Assembly (NCBI GenBank): GCA_029062165.1
Contig: JAIDQQ010000050.1
Span: forward strand, 1 to 43,132
Direction: 5' to 3'
Source of the DNA: Ruminococcus sp.
GTDB taxonomy: Bacteria > Bacillota > Clostridia > Oscillospirales > Ruminococcaceae
DNA: 43,132 bases
Under the pieces are notes generated by a model. The model was not told the origin of the DNA. It saw only the letters and a list, made by a program, of their open reading frames with translations, and made no database searches. The position numbers and the translations under genes were made by a program. This document shows positions 8,550 to 19,429 of this stretch, in pieces. Numbering within the stretch: position 1 is the stretch's first letter; each line of letters starts with the position of its first letter.

Positions 8550-8614
8550 CCGGAAAGACCGGAGGTTTTTTGTAAGACTGATACGCTTACAATTGACTTC
8601 CGGTCTTTTTTTTA
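8549..8614 (+). terminator. Terminator between yezD-like gene and nifB-like gene
   Basis: AAAGACCGGA (8554-8563) pairs with TCCGGTCTTT (8599-8608), an inner GTAAG/CTTAC stem sits in the loop, and a run of T follows. The left arm begins with a doubled ACCGG word that is also seen before the hairpin at 10827. It could be an attenuator controlling the nif-like genes, since no separate promoter is obvious between it and TTG 8631. Confidence 0.7.
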
Positions 8615-8630
8615 TGAAAGAAGTGATAAT

Positions 8631-9492
8631 TTGAATACATACAAAAATTTGCAGAACTCTCACCCATGTTTTGGCGGACATAAAAACAACGTCGGAAGAA
8701 TACATCTTCCGGTAAGTCCGGGGTGTAATATTGCGTGTCGTTTCTGCGACAGGGTGATAAACGATACCGAAGAACGCCCGGGAGTGACATCAAAGGTAAT
8801 AACTCCGGAAGAAAGTATCGATATACTGGAAAATGCTTTGAAAATCTGTCCGGAAATAACAGTTGCCGGTATCGCCGAACCAGGTGACACCCTCGCTACT
8901 GGATACGCTCTTGAAACTTTCCGGAAAATAAAGGAAAAATTTCCCGATATTATAAAGTGTATGAGTACAAACGGTCTGTTACTGTACGAAAAGGCAGACG
9001 AAGTCATTGAAATCGGGATAGATTCGCTGACGGTCACGGTAAATGCGGTAAATCCGGAAATACTGGCGAAACTCAACAAGTATATAATCTACCACGGCAG
9101 ACGTTATGACGGTATTGAAGGTGCGGAAATACTCATTGAAAACCAGTTGAAAGGCATCGAAAAAGTGACATCTGCCGGAATAACTGTCAAGATAAATACT
9201 GTGCTTGTACCGCAGATAAACGGCGAACACATTGAAGAAATCGCAAAGACAGTCCGTAAAGCCGGTGCGAGTATCTATAACATCATTCCGCTGATACCAC
9301 AGTATGAACTTTCCGGCATGAAAGCCCCTACCTGTTCACAGATAGACGAGGCAAGAATAAAATCGTCTAAATATATTGATGTTTTCAGACATTGTCAACA
9401 TTGCCGTGCCGATGCGGTTGGCGTTCCTGGGAAATCTGAATACGGTGACAGAATTTATCAGAGAAGACTGAACGTAAAGGAAACATTTTCGC

Positions 9493-9500
<8 letters not shown>
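8631..9500 (+). CDS. NifB-like radical SAM protein (nitrogenase-type cofactor precursor synthesis)
   Basis: The product is 289 aa from TTG 8631; an ATG just upstream leads straight to a stop, so TTG is the best start. It has the NifB order of motifs: HPCF (11-14), the radical SAM cysteines C32, C36, C39 in GCNIACRFCDR, a glycine-rich SAM motif AEPGDTLATG (canonical NifB has AGPGDPLA), and the C-terminal CQHCRADAVG (C255, C258) that holds an extra cluster in NifB. There is no fused NifX domain; that function is the next gene, overlapping by 8 nt. NifB builds the carbide-containing iron-sulfur precursor of nitrogenase cofactors. Its product here has no encoded acceptor (no NifDK or NifEN) in the window. 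Confidence 0.85.
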
Positions 9501-10709
<1,209 letters not shown>

Positions 10710-10826
10710 AAAGTAAAAAGTATATTAATAATATATAAATAAATTTCAGACCAATCAAGAAATTATGTAAATCTAGATATACATATCACTAAGAAAATAA
10801 AATATATTTTTATAAATTTACCGGTC

Positions 10827-10870
10827 AACCGGAGGTTTTGCAGATTAAAACCATTGGTTGTCCGGTTTTT
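10827..10870 (+). terminator. Terminator after nifH
   Basis: AACCGGA (10827-10833) pairs with TCCGGTT (10861-10867). A nested GGTTTT/AAAACC stem (10834-10839/10847-10852) forms the loop, and a T tail follows. The left side resembles that of the hairpin at 8549 (ACCGG, 3-4 nt, ACCGGAGGTTTT). Confidence 0.75.
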
Positions 10871-10907
10871 ATATATATTATAACATAAAAAAGAGAGGTA
10901 TTATTTT

Positions 10908-11905
10908 ATGAAAAGATTAAAAAAAACGAAGAATATGTATTCAGAATAGGAACCACAAACGGTTCACTTTGTCTTGCACCGCTCCATGTTGCAGAAGATA
11001 ACGGATATTTTGAGGAAGAATTTAAAACTGCCGGAATCAGATACGAACTTGTTGAAATAGATATACAACAGACTGCGGATATGATTACTTCAGGAAAAAT
11101 AGATGCCTGTGTAGGACTTGCCGGAAGTTTTATACCGCAAATCGACAGCGGACTTGAAATAGCTTTCACAACCGGTATTCATACAGGCTGTACAAAATAT
11201 TACGTTTCTGACGATTCTGGTATTAATGATATGTCCGCTTTAAAGGGAAAAAAGATAGGTGTTCCAGGTATGAGCGATTCTTCTGTTGTAGCATTGAAAA
11301 GAATACTTCACGATTTAGGAATCGGCGTAAGTACGGACAATATGGAAATTGAACTTGTTGTTTATAACCTTACAGACTTACCGCTTGCCTTAGAAAATGG
11401 TGCGGTTGATGTCGTTGCACTTCATGACCCTGTTGCTTCGTCAGCCGAAACAGAATATGGTTTTACTAAAATCTTTGATTTGACAGAAGACGGAAAATTT
11501 GCAAATGAATATTGCTGTGCAGGATTTGTGACGACTTCCGTAGCGTCTGAACATCCGGAAGCAGCGACAGCTTATACAAGGGCATTAATGAAAGCTTCTG
11601 CATACGTACAGGCTGAACCGGAAAATTCTGCAAAACTCCAGATAGAAAACGAACAGTGTTCCGGAGATTTAGAAAATAATACAAAACTCCTGTCATCATA
11701 TAATTATCAGCCGTTTGTAAGTGCAATGGAAGATACATTCCACAATTCCTGCTCCGATTTGCTTGAAATCGGTGATTTGAAAGAGGGCAGAGATATTAAT
11801 AATTTCACATCCGAACATATAGCGAAGTTTGATAACGTTCCGGATAGCTATATCTACAATGCAGACGGAACTTTTTCAAGCATTGACAGTAAAAAAAATG
11901 AATGA
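10908..11905 (+). pseudogene. ABC importer substrate-binding protein (NrtA/SsuA/TauA type), start region broken
   Basis: ATG 10908 follows a good GAGAGG site but the frame stops after 13 codons. One extra A in the A8 run near 10918-10925 would join MKRLKK to the body frame (EEYVFRIGTTNGSLCLAPLH...). Even then no signal peptide or lipobox is left, so an internal deletion has removed the export signal. The body is otherwise a full solute-binding fold of the sulfonate/nitrate/taurine group, with KGKKIGVPG and a long helical C-terminus. It ends with a 4-nt overlap onto permease coding sequence. Without export it cannot serve an importer. Ligand specificity is unknown; the sulfur context favours an organosulfur compound. 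Confidence 0.75.
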
Positions 11906-11937
11906 TTGCTGTGGCTGAGAAAGATTGGAGAGATAAA

Positions 11938-12510
11938 ATGAAAAGATATATTAATATAATAAAGTTAATTTTACTGGTTATTGCGGTTTTACTTTCCGTT
12001 GCCACATATTACGGATTTGACGACAGCGGAAAACAGAAATCTACAGAATATCCCTACTATGTATATTTAATGTTACTTGTTTCGGGAATTTACATTATTG
12101 TTGCGATTGCGTCGGTATTCATGAAAACATTGAGAGAAAAAATATTACATAAATCCCCATTACTGACAGGAACAGTTATTTTTATGATGTTTGTCAATAT
12201 CGTTACCGCAAAGACAACCATTCTGCCGACTTTATATTTTCCGTCTCTGGACAGAATTATCGGCTTGATATATGAACAGAAACTTTTCCTTTTAGAAAAT
12301 GTATTCTGTTCTCTGAAACTTCTGATAACCGGCTTTTTATGGGGTGCGTCAATCGGATTTCTTACAGGACTTGCACTGGGATATAGCAAAAAAGTCAGAT
12401 ACTGGTTAAATCCTGTGACAAAGTGCATAGGACCTATTCCGACTACTGCATGGATTCCGCTTGCATTAAGCGTATTTCCTACGCAGTGGTTCTATATTTT
12501 TAGACGGTAA
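11938..12510 (+). pseudogene. ABC importer permease (SsuC/TauC type), C-terminus lost by deletion
   Basis: From ATG 11938 (GGAGAG upstream) the reading shows three N-terminal membrane segments, then the start of the BPD transport domain, including a LLITGFLWGASIGFLTGLAL stretch and the GPIPTTAWIPLAL motif that precedes the EAA loop. The homology stops abruptly near 12484, and after about 10 out-of-frame codons the ORF ends. The next bases are ATPase sequence in another frame, so one deletion removed the EAA loop and last helices together with the ATPase N-terminus. Confidence 0.8.
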
Positions 12511-13078
12511 AAAAATCTCAAAGCCCGGAAGTGAACGTGGATTTGCATTTCAGGGGTCTAATCTTTTTCCGTGGCTTACTGTCGAACAAAATATAGCTTT
12601 CGGATTAAAGGCAAGACATATCTATAAAGACAATAAGAAAGATGTTCAGGATTTTATTGATTTGACAGGTCTGAATGGATTTGAAAAATCATATCCGCAT
12701 CAACTTTCAGGCGGTATGAATCAGCGTGCGTCATTAGCGAGGGCGTTAGTAGGACACCCGAAAGTATTACTTCTTGACGAACCTTTAGGGGCTTTAGACG
12801 CATTTACAAGAATGAATTTACAGGACGAAATTCTTCAGATATGGCAGAAATACAACATGACTATGATTATGGTCACGCATGATGTAGATGAAGCTATATA
12901 TATGTCAGATAAGGTCGTTGTAATGTCTGCCAGACCGTCGAAAGTTGAAGCCGTTATTGATATCGAATTGCCGAGACCTCGTGCAAGAGCTCAGGACACT
13001 TTTCAGGTATATCGTTCTCAGATTCTTAATATTCTGAATCTTGGCGGAGATATAGGAATGATTGAGTATCAGATTTGA
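12485..13078 (+). pseudogene. ABC importer ATPase (SsuB/TauB type), N-terminus with Walker A lost
   Basis: ATPase homology begins at 12485 (SGSIFLDGKKI) directly at the permease breakpoint and runs to the stop. The Q-loop (FAFQGSNLFPWLTV), signature LSGGMNQR, Walker B VLLLDEPLGALD and switch histidine MVTHDVDEA are all present. The first 50-60 residues with Walker A are missing and no start codon remains. It cannot hydrolyse ATP. The C-terminal part (ELPRPRAR) is typical of sulfonate/nitrate importers. Confidence 0.85.
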
Positions 13079-13133
13079 TTTTTTCATGTTATTCTATAGA
13101 TAAGTTCTACTATTGGTTATAGAAAAAATATAT

Positions 13134-13161
13134 TTGATAATTCCTATAGAAATAGTATAAT
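13134..13161 (+). promoter_or_regulatory. Promoter of the Rrf2 pseudogene with an operator-like spacer
   Basis: TTGATA (13134-13139) and TATAAT (13156-13161) are 16 nt apart. The spacer holds the palindrome-like TTCCTATAGAAATAG, and AATTCCTATA (13139-13148) recurs inverted in the cysK leader. An operator inside a core promoter fits autorepression by the Rrf2 protein. Confidence 0.55.
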
Positions 13162-13183
13162 TACAAATGTAAGGAGGTGTTTT

Positions 13184-13428
13184 ATGAGAATATAAACAAG
13201 GGGTCAGAATGCAATAAAACTGATGCTTGACCTTGCCACCTATAACAATGGTAAGCCGGTGAAACTTAGGGATATTGCAAAAAGACAGACTATGTCGGTG
13301 AAAACGTATTTATCTGTGAAAACAGTAGTATTTGTGTAAGTCATCGTTTATGGCAGAAACTATATACAGCGATTAATAACGTACTGGAGGGAATCACTTT
13401 AGCAGATTTGCTTGACTGGCAGAGCTAA
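13184..13428 (+). pseudogene. Rrf2-family (CymR/IscR-like) regulator remnant
   Basis: AAGGAGG (13171-13177) precedes ATG 13184. Codon 4 is TAA where a Ser or Thr is expected, then the frame reads the Rrf2 N-terminus (GQNAIKLMLDLATYNNGKPV, then KLRDIAKRQTMSVKTYL). The C-terminal part (ENSSICVSHRLWQKLYTAIN, then NVLEGITLADLL) is in another frame. About 60 residues in between, including the recognition region's end and the middle helix, are gone. So there is a stop, a deletion and a frameshift. In Bacillus, CymR represses cysteine-synthesis genes and pairs with CysK; the surroundings fit that role. Confidence 0.8.
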
Positions 13429-13473
13429 CTATGGACAGACCAGTATGTAATATGAAGAAAGAGGTAATTATGA

Positions 13474-14271
13474 TTGACTATACAGCAGATTGCGGATATG
13501 TCAGAGGATTCTTATATATATGTTGATGTGAGAAGTAATATTGCCTATCAACACGGACATATAGCTAATGCTGTTCACTGGAATGGTACTGACAATATCA
13601 CTTTTCCGGAAAACAAGAAGATAATTGTTTATTGTACTTATGGTGAACATAGTATTCCTTTGGTTGAGAAGCTGAAAGAACTTGGATATGATGCATATAA
13701 TTTATCAGGCGGTTACAGAGAATGGCTTATACATAATTTTGACGAACTCAGCGACGAAGAAATCAAAAGATATGACAGGCAGATTATTTTATCACAGATT
13801 GGTATTGACGGTCAGCGGAAACTGAAAAATGCAAAAGTTTTGATTATCGGAGCAGGCGGATTAGGTTCACCGGTGGCACTGTATCTTGCAGGAGCAGGTG
13901 TGGGAACGATAGGTATTATGGACGCCTATGAACTTGATTTAAAAGACGAAATGTATCATAATGCCGATATGCATAATGAAAACGGAAAATGTCAGATGAT
14001 ATTCGGCTTAGAAACACACCACGATTTCAGAAAACAAGGATATGCCGGAATACTTATGGAAAAATTCATTGAAGAATCCAAAAATCAGAATCGTTATGGA
14101 TTTGTATTGACTTGTAAGGAAACACTGGTTCATTACTATGAAAAATTCGGATTTATATATGTATATCACAATCTGGAAAGCGGTCAGGACTATATGTTAA
14201 AAGCTGTAATACGTTTGATTTCACTGCAATTGGAGTGGGATTTCATTTATTTTTCTTTATGCAAAACATAA
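13474..14271 (+). pseudogene. Chimera: rhodanese domain + ThiF/MoeB N-terminus + GNAT acetyltransferase C-terminus
   Basis: The open frame from TTG 13474 codes for 265 aa. Residues 1-90 are a rhodanese domain with Cys54 in CTYGEHS. Residues 93-150 are the N-terminal third of a ThiF/MoeB E1-like adenylyltransferase (RYDRQIILSQIG, IGAGGLGSP). At about residue 150 (nt 13923) this stops and residues 151-240 are the C-terminal half of a GNAT acetyltransferase with the acetyl-CoA loop RKQGYAG. The likely cause is a deletion that fused two genes in frame. The best-placed ATG (13470, after GAGG) is in the wrong frame, so even the start is doubtful. The original ThiF-rhodanese would have made a sulfur-carrier thiocarboxylate, fitting the sulfur cluster. 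Confidence 0.75.
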
Positions 14272-14307
14272 CATCTATTAATTAAGATAATATTTAAGAT
14301 ACAACAA

Positions 14308-14340
14308 AAAGGTCTCGCTGATTATCATAGCAAGACCTTT
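14308..14340. terminator. Bidirectional-type terminator
   Basis: AAAGGTCT (14308-14315) and AGACCTTT (14333-14340) pair around a 17-nt loop with a few more pairs. A/T-rich sequence flanks both sides. It separates the + strand sulfur region from the - strand graveyard. Confidence 0.7.
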
Positions 14341-14363
14341 AATTTTATATAATACACAAAATT

Positions 14364-14606
14364 TCAATTTTTAAAAAATATGCGGTTAGAGATACGTTTA
14401 ACAATGTCATAATAAATTTTTGCAAAATCAGTGACTATAAACTTAATATTATAGAATATGATAATATAAAAATTATCTTCAATAACTTTTCTTATTTTAG
14501 CTTTCTGACCATCTGTTAATGTATAACCACATATTTTTTCATACTCATTATATATATCAGCATATGCACCTTGACCATCAAGATTTTTTAACGCCTGAAT
14601 AACTCA
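14364..14606 (-). pseudogene. Unrecognised gene remnant in a 670-nt gene-poor stretch
   Basis: On the - strand the frame between the stops at 14604-14606 and 14364-14366 reads as protein-like sequence (QALKNLDGQGAYADIYNEYE, then KICGYTLTDGQKAKIRKVIE) of about 79 codons. It has no start codon and an in-frame TGA just before it. Further upstream (14607-14815) no frame stays open. I do not recognise a family. The rest of 14272-14944 holds only terminators and a promoter. Confidence 0.4.
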
Positions 14607-14816
14607 AGTATTATCATTATTATTCACTTCATTATTCCCAATCCATATAGAATAGCTTTTTTTAAACTTTTCTGTTTAGAAAATATATACAATATTGTTT
14701 ATGATTATCTGTATTAGCCTTTGTTGGTCTCGCTATCATCGCTCTGTTATCAGTTTTGATAACACGATTATGCTACTTTCATCAGAATAATTCCCAGTGG
14801 TTTTCAACTTGATATT

Positions 14817-14845
14817 ATTATATCACACATTTTTTAATTTGTCAA
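14817..14845 (-). promoter_or_regulatory. Consensus sigma-A promoter on the - strand
   Basis: On the - strand, TTGACA (14845-14840) and TATAAT (14822-14817) are separated by 17 nt, a perfect consensus. It points into the degenerate stretch, which has no intact gene, so it is an orphan promoter or one for an unrecognised RNA. Confidence 0.75.
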
Positions 14846-14886
14846 TACTAAAATTTAATTTTATGAAAATCAAGTATATAATATTA

Positions 14887-14923
14887 AAAAACGCCTGAAA
14901 CAATAAAATGTCAAGGCGTTTTT
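14887..14923 (-). terminator. Terminator of the C39-like remnant
   Basis: On the - strand AAAAACGCCT and AGGCGTTTTT pair perfectly (14923-14914 with 14896-14887) around a 17-nt loop and end in T. It lies 22 nt after the gene's stop. Confidence 0.8.
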
Positions 14924-14944
14924 ATAAGTTAAATCATAAGATAA

Positions 14945-15326
14945 TTATTTTTTACCAATAATGTGGAATTCCTTGTTTGCCAACAATTTATTCATTTCCT
15001 GTTCTGTTTTCCATGCATAACCATTTGATGTTCCTCGATTTGATGAGGGATAGGAATCAAGAACGAGATATTTACCATTAGAATACGATACACACGCCAT
15101 AATATGACCAGTTGCATGAATTATAGCGACATTTCCATTATTGAGATAGTTCTTTAAATCTGAATATGATAATACCATATTTACATATTTAATTCCATAA
15201 CTACCTCCACCATGACCACTGACTTCCTTGACTTTTCCATGTATATTTTGCTTCATCCATAGACCATGCAATATTAGAAACTGTATCAATAAGAAATATG
15301 TGCAGTTTTTTTGAAAAGATGTGCAT
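14945..15326 (-). pseudogene. C39-like cysteine peptidase remnant (C-terminal part)
   Basis: The last 75 or so codons read ATGHIMACVSYSNGKYLVLD, with the His and Asp/Asn positions of a C39-like/papain-fold peptidase (PF13529 type). Upstream, the matching sequence is in another frame (DTVSNIAWSMDEAKYTW), so a frameshift lies near 15230-15240. No ribosome-binding site or signal peptide exists and the catalytic Cys part is missing. It is a truncated copy, probably left from a secreted protein. Confidence 0.65.
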
Positions 15327-15377
15327 ATTATCTTATAATATATATTTTTAAATTACTATCAAAAACAATTGTATATT

Positions 15378-16322
15378 TTACATATTTAATAATTCTCTTT
15401 TAAGCAACACTAAGTTAAAAACATCAACTGAATTATTATTCATATCTGCAATAATCCACTGCTCCTCTGTAAACGGAATTACTGACAATAAATATTTTTG
15501 AAGCAGAACTGCATCCGCAATATCAATTTCTCCGTTGTTATTAATATCTCCGGCGACATTCTTTGACAATTCACCTAAACTCTTAAAGGTTAATGTCGCA
15601 GAGTCATGATTATTTACATATTCTTCTGCTGTACTCCCTTTATATCCATAAATAGTTATATTTTCGCCAGTAAAGAGAGCATAATATCCGCTAATTTCAA
15701 CCACACTTTCGGGAATACTAATCTTTTCAAGATTATCACAACTATAAAAAGTATATGATTTTATTTCTGTCACACCGTCTTGAATAATATATCTATTATT
15801 TTCATCACACTTTGCCGGCGGATATTTTACCAGTGCTTTCATATTCTTGGTATACAAAACACCGTCTACCGACTTGAAATATTTATTTCTTGAATCAACA
15901 TTGATACATTCCAGCGGATTGTTATTCCGACCTACTATATGTGAAGATGAACTAATTGCATAAGGTGACAGATAGCTTACTCCGGCAGGAATCGTTATTT
16001 CTTTATCACCATAAACATAGTGAAAACTATAGTCACCAATATATTGAAGTGTATCAGGATAAGAAACAGATTGTAAACTATCGCAATTCATAAACGCTCT
16101 GTTGCCAAGATATAATACACCTTCAGGAATTATAATTTCTGTAAGGGATTTACAGTTTATAAATGCATAGTCTGAAATACCAACTGTTCCAGTTTTAATG
16201 GATATTTCAGTAACTTCATTATCACAATATACAAGCCAGTTATCAACATATTTTAATGTTGTTTGACTTTCAAAAATTGCTGTATACTTAATATGCCACC
16301 ATCTCATGACCTGCTGGAGCAA
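15378..16322 (-). pseudogene. BspA-like leucine-rich-repeat protein with C-terminal type I dockerin, N-terminus lost
   Basis: From about 16289 down, the frame encodes LRR_5 (BspA/Treponema-type) repeats (AFINCKSLTEIIIPEGVLYL, AFMNCDSLQSV, YTFYSCDNLEKISIPESVV) for about 220 residues. A dockerin follows with two calcium loops (GDINNNGEIDIADAVLLQKY and DMNNNSVDVFNLVLLKREL). Dockerins plug secreted proteins into cellulosome scaffolds through cohesins, a Ruminococcus trait. There is no signal peptide or ribosome-binding site; the frame begins inside the wreck of the preceding peptidase-like gene. The dockerin itself reads intact. Confidence 0.75.
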
Positions 16323-18281
16323 TCCTTTTAAGTTGCACAGTTTTTTCCATTAATTTTCAGGTACAATCTTTTTGTATTCCCAAAGTCGTCAGGAATATTT
16401 CTTACTATAACATCTGCACTCTTAAATGAATAATATAAATCGTCTGAACCAAACCAATTACTACTTGTTATAAGTGTTCTATAGTCAGCTGTACTCATAT
16501 CATTAGAATAAATTATATCTGTTTGTTCATCATATTTATACCAGCTAAAACCAAATTATACAGGTAATCCACCGTTTTTTACTTTAGATGCATCAGTAAC
16601 AATTTTTCTTAGATTGTCCCTTTCTTTATCCTGATTTTCACTTTTTGAAAATGTATTATAAACATCCTGAATATCAGGAAGGTATTGTGATAAATGATAA
16701 AAATTAATCAGATTTTCTACATCATCAGATTTATTTGGATATTTTAAATCATGTGCGGTTTCAGAATTTTTTGTCCATTTAGATGGTGTTAAATATCCTG
16801 CTTTTATAAGAGAAACAACGTTAGACATTCCATAACAAGAACCGCCCCATACGTTCGCTTTATTAATTTGCCTGTCTATATAACTTTTTACAGTATTTTT
16901 CATGCCTTTGGTAAGCTTTCTTTTGTACTCATCAGAAATATGATAGCAATCATTATGAAAATTATATGATGAATTAGTAAATGCAAGATTGTCAACGTCG
17001 GGAAAAACACCATTTTTATCAATACCCAGTCAATTCTGTTATCTTTGATTTCAGTCCCAGTCTCCACATAATGTGTAACTTCTTTTTCCTCTACATCGTC
17101 AGCACCACATACAATTTTAACAGGGTAATTCCCCAGTGATATTGTTGCCGGAACATTTATAGTCCATGAAATCTGTTCAAATTTTTTTGTTTCAAAATTA
17201 TCATAGGTATGCCTGAGAGTATTTTGGTAAATTGTAAATTCTTCAGGAATATTTATTCTGATATAGGCATTTTTAGCATCTGCTTCTCCGATATTTTCAA
17301 GATATGCAACAACATCAAACTCTGTAGATTGTATCTCATTATTAACTCTTGGCAATTCCACAAATCCGTCCATATATACACTTATGGCAAGTGGTGAAGT
17401 AAGTTCCTGCGTAAACTCACTCAATCCATAATAGGTGGTATATGTTTTAGTCTGACCGGCAGCAAGTTCAGTAGGCTGCCATATAATCGATACAGCACTG
17501 TCTCCGTTATTACTCGATGGTTTGACCTGATAATTCCAAATTGATTCCTTAATTTTACTCCAATTAGTAAACTGCACTTTATCCGGTGGATTAGTAGTGT
17601 CTTTCAAAAGAGAGCCTTGAGCTATTACACTTGGAGAAGAAAGATTATCAAATGCCTGCCAAAACTGTGGAATATCATTTCCGCTGACTTCTGTTTCTGT
17701 TGTTACTGCACCAATTCTTGGAACACGAAATGGAGCATCATCATTATTTCCCAGCATTGTATCCATCATAATACGAGTTCCAACTTGATGAGATATTGTA
17801 TCATTGTTGGTAATTGTATATTTAATTTCAACGGTATCATCATTTCCGGTAGCAGTATTATACATAAGGGAAACTTTTTGCTGAACATGAACATTGCTAT
17901 AATTCATAGCTGATATATTTGCTGCTAATGCCTGGTCAAACACAGGTGTTTCAGTAATGTTACTATCTCCATAGACAATACTTGTACCATCAATGTTAAT
18001 AGTTGTATATGATGTGTCACCACCATATAGAAGTTTTTTATTGTTATCCTTGGTATTTTCAGGGCTTCCACCAGTTGTATTAATAGAAAAACGTGTTCCA
18101 CTCATTGATAATGACAGAAAATCATTTGACATTGTAGAACCAGAAATTTTAATTTTTGTTGATTCTTCACTCACAGCGTTCACAGTAATTTTATTAAAAA
18201 TTGACCCAATTGAATTCTGTATTAACAATCCTGACACCATAATGCCTGTTATTCCTAATGCAGTTATTTTTTTATTAACAT
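16288..18281 (-). pseudogene. Large secreted cysteine-peptidase-like protein, multiply broken
   Basis: AAGGAG (18295-18290) precedes ATG 18281, but that frame stops after five codons. The body frame begins KKITALGITGIMVSG, a signal peptide, so there is a frameshift at the start. A beta-rich region of about 400 residues follows, then a second frameshift near 17030 (the true frame continues GIDKNGVFPDVDNLAF). Next comes the peptidase-like part with WGGSCYGMS, an in-frame TAA at about 16559, and a third frameshift near 16340 before APAGHEMVAY. Cys in GSCYGMS and His in GHEMVAY look like a papain-type pair; this is inference. The end merges into the LRR-dockerin gene. At least four lesions make it a clear pseudogene. 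Confidence 0.75.
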
Positions 18282-18515
18282 AATTAATTCTCCTTAAAAT
18301 TTAATAACGCTACAATTTCATTTTACAGCTCAGATTTTTACAACAATCAAAACCAATTGAGAATAATTTCATGGTTTCATCTCATTTTCAAAGTTATTTA
18401 TATAATAGGTTCGGAGTCATTTAAGTAATGTATGAAGATAAGAAATAATAACCATAGTTTCAGAATAAATGGTACAAGTTTCATAATCTTTTGAGAGTCG
18501 TCTGGAATGACACAT

Positions 18516-19322
18516 TCATGCAAAGTTACACTCATTGCATGACTTTGGAAGTTGGTGACAAATCTCAATATCCATGTTTGTAAAACAAAATATATTACCA
18601 AATCTACGCCATTTCTGACCGTTTTTGTCCTGATTGTAATCTGTTTTCTTTTTCTCATAGTAATCAGGCACTATAAACCAGAAATGACCTGAATTATATC
18701 CGAGCCACATTTTATTTTCCCTGAAATAGTGGAAAATCTCCTTGAAAGTAATATGATTCATGTTACCAAGTACAAGAAACATTTTTCCGCTTTCGGCAAG
18801 CAGAGGAACATATTCTTTCATAAGCGAAAATGGTGGGTTAGTCACGACAATGTCACATTTTTTGAGCAATTTCATACATTCAGCAGAACGGAAATCGCCG
18901 TCACCCTCTAAAAGCGTAAGTACATTTTTATCATTTTTCAGAAGATATTCCACGTCTGGTAAATCAAATATAGTATCTCCGTTTGCACCTTTTACTTCCG
19001 TTATCTCAATCTTATAAGGTTTCCTGCCCTCTCCTGAAGTGCTGACTGTTTCTTCTTTACCGAAAAATGATAGTTGTGTATACATGACCGGAGAAGTCGC
19101 ATAGCAAGTTGTAATCAGTTTTTTCAGTCCGAGGGAGTTGAAGTTCAAAGTAAAATATTAAAAAAAATTACTTTCATATGGGTCATCGCAGTTGCAGAGT
19201 ACAACTTTTCCTTTAAAATACTTCCTGTAATGCCTTAACTCGTCCTCAATTGTAGTCAACTGCGTGTAAAATTCGTCTGTTTTTCCTACCCTTGACATAT
19301 GCAGATTACTATTTCCTGACAT
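18516..19322 (-). pseudogene. EcoRI-family adenine-specific DNA methyltransferase with in-frame stop
   Basis: AGGAGG (19333-19328) and a consensus promoter lead to ATG 19322. The frame reads NLHMSRVGKTDEFYTQL and LCNCDDPYESNFF, then TAA (19160-19158), then continues in the same frame (YFTLNFNSLGLKKLITTCYA) to 18516. The catalytic motif is VVTNPPFSLMKEYVPLL. The single nonsense codon splits a 268-codon gene; re-initiation would give a protein without the N-terminal part. The C-terminus after TNMDIEI diverges from the family, so the 3' end may also be cut. No restriction enzyme gene is nearby. It seems to be an orphan methyltransferase of the mobile element. Confidence 0.8.
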
Positions 19323-19350
19323 AACAACCTCCTGAAATTTTCATATAACC

Positions 19351-19379
19351 ATTATATCACAAATTCGGACATAATGCAA
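19351..19379 (-). promoter_or_regulatory. Promoter of the methyltransferase pseudogene
   Basis: On the - strand TTGCAT (19379-19374) and TATAAT (19356-19351) are 17 nt apart, about 30 nt before the start codon. Confidence 0.7.
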
Positions 19380-19429
19380 GCGATTTTCTGATTGAAAAAG
19401 AAATATAACAATTATTTCAACTTCTTGCC

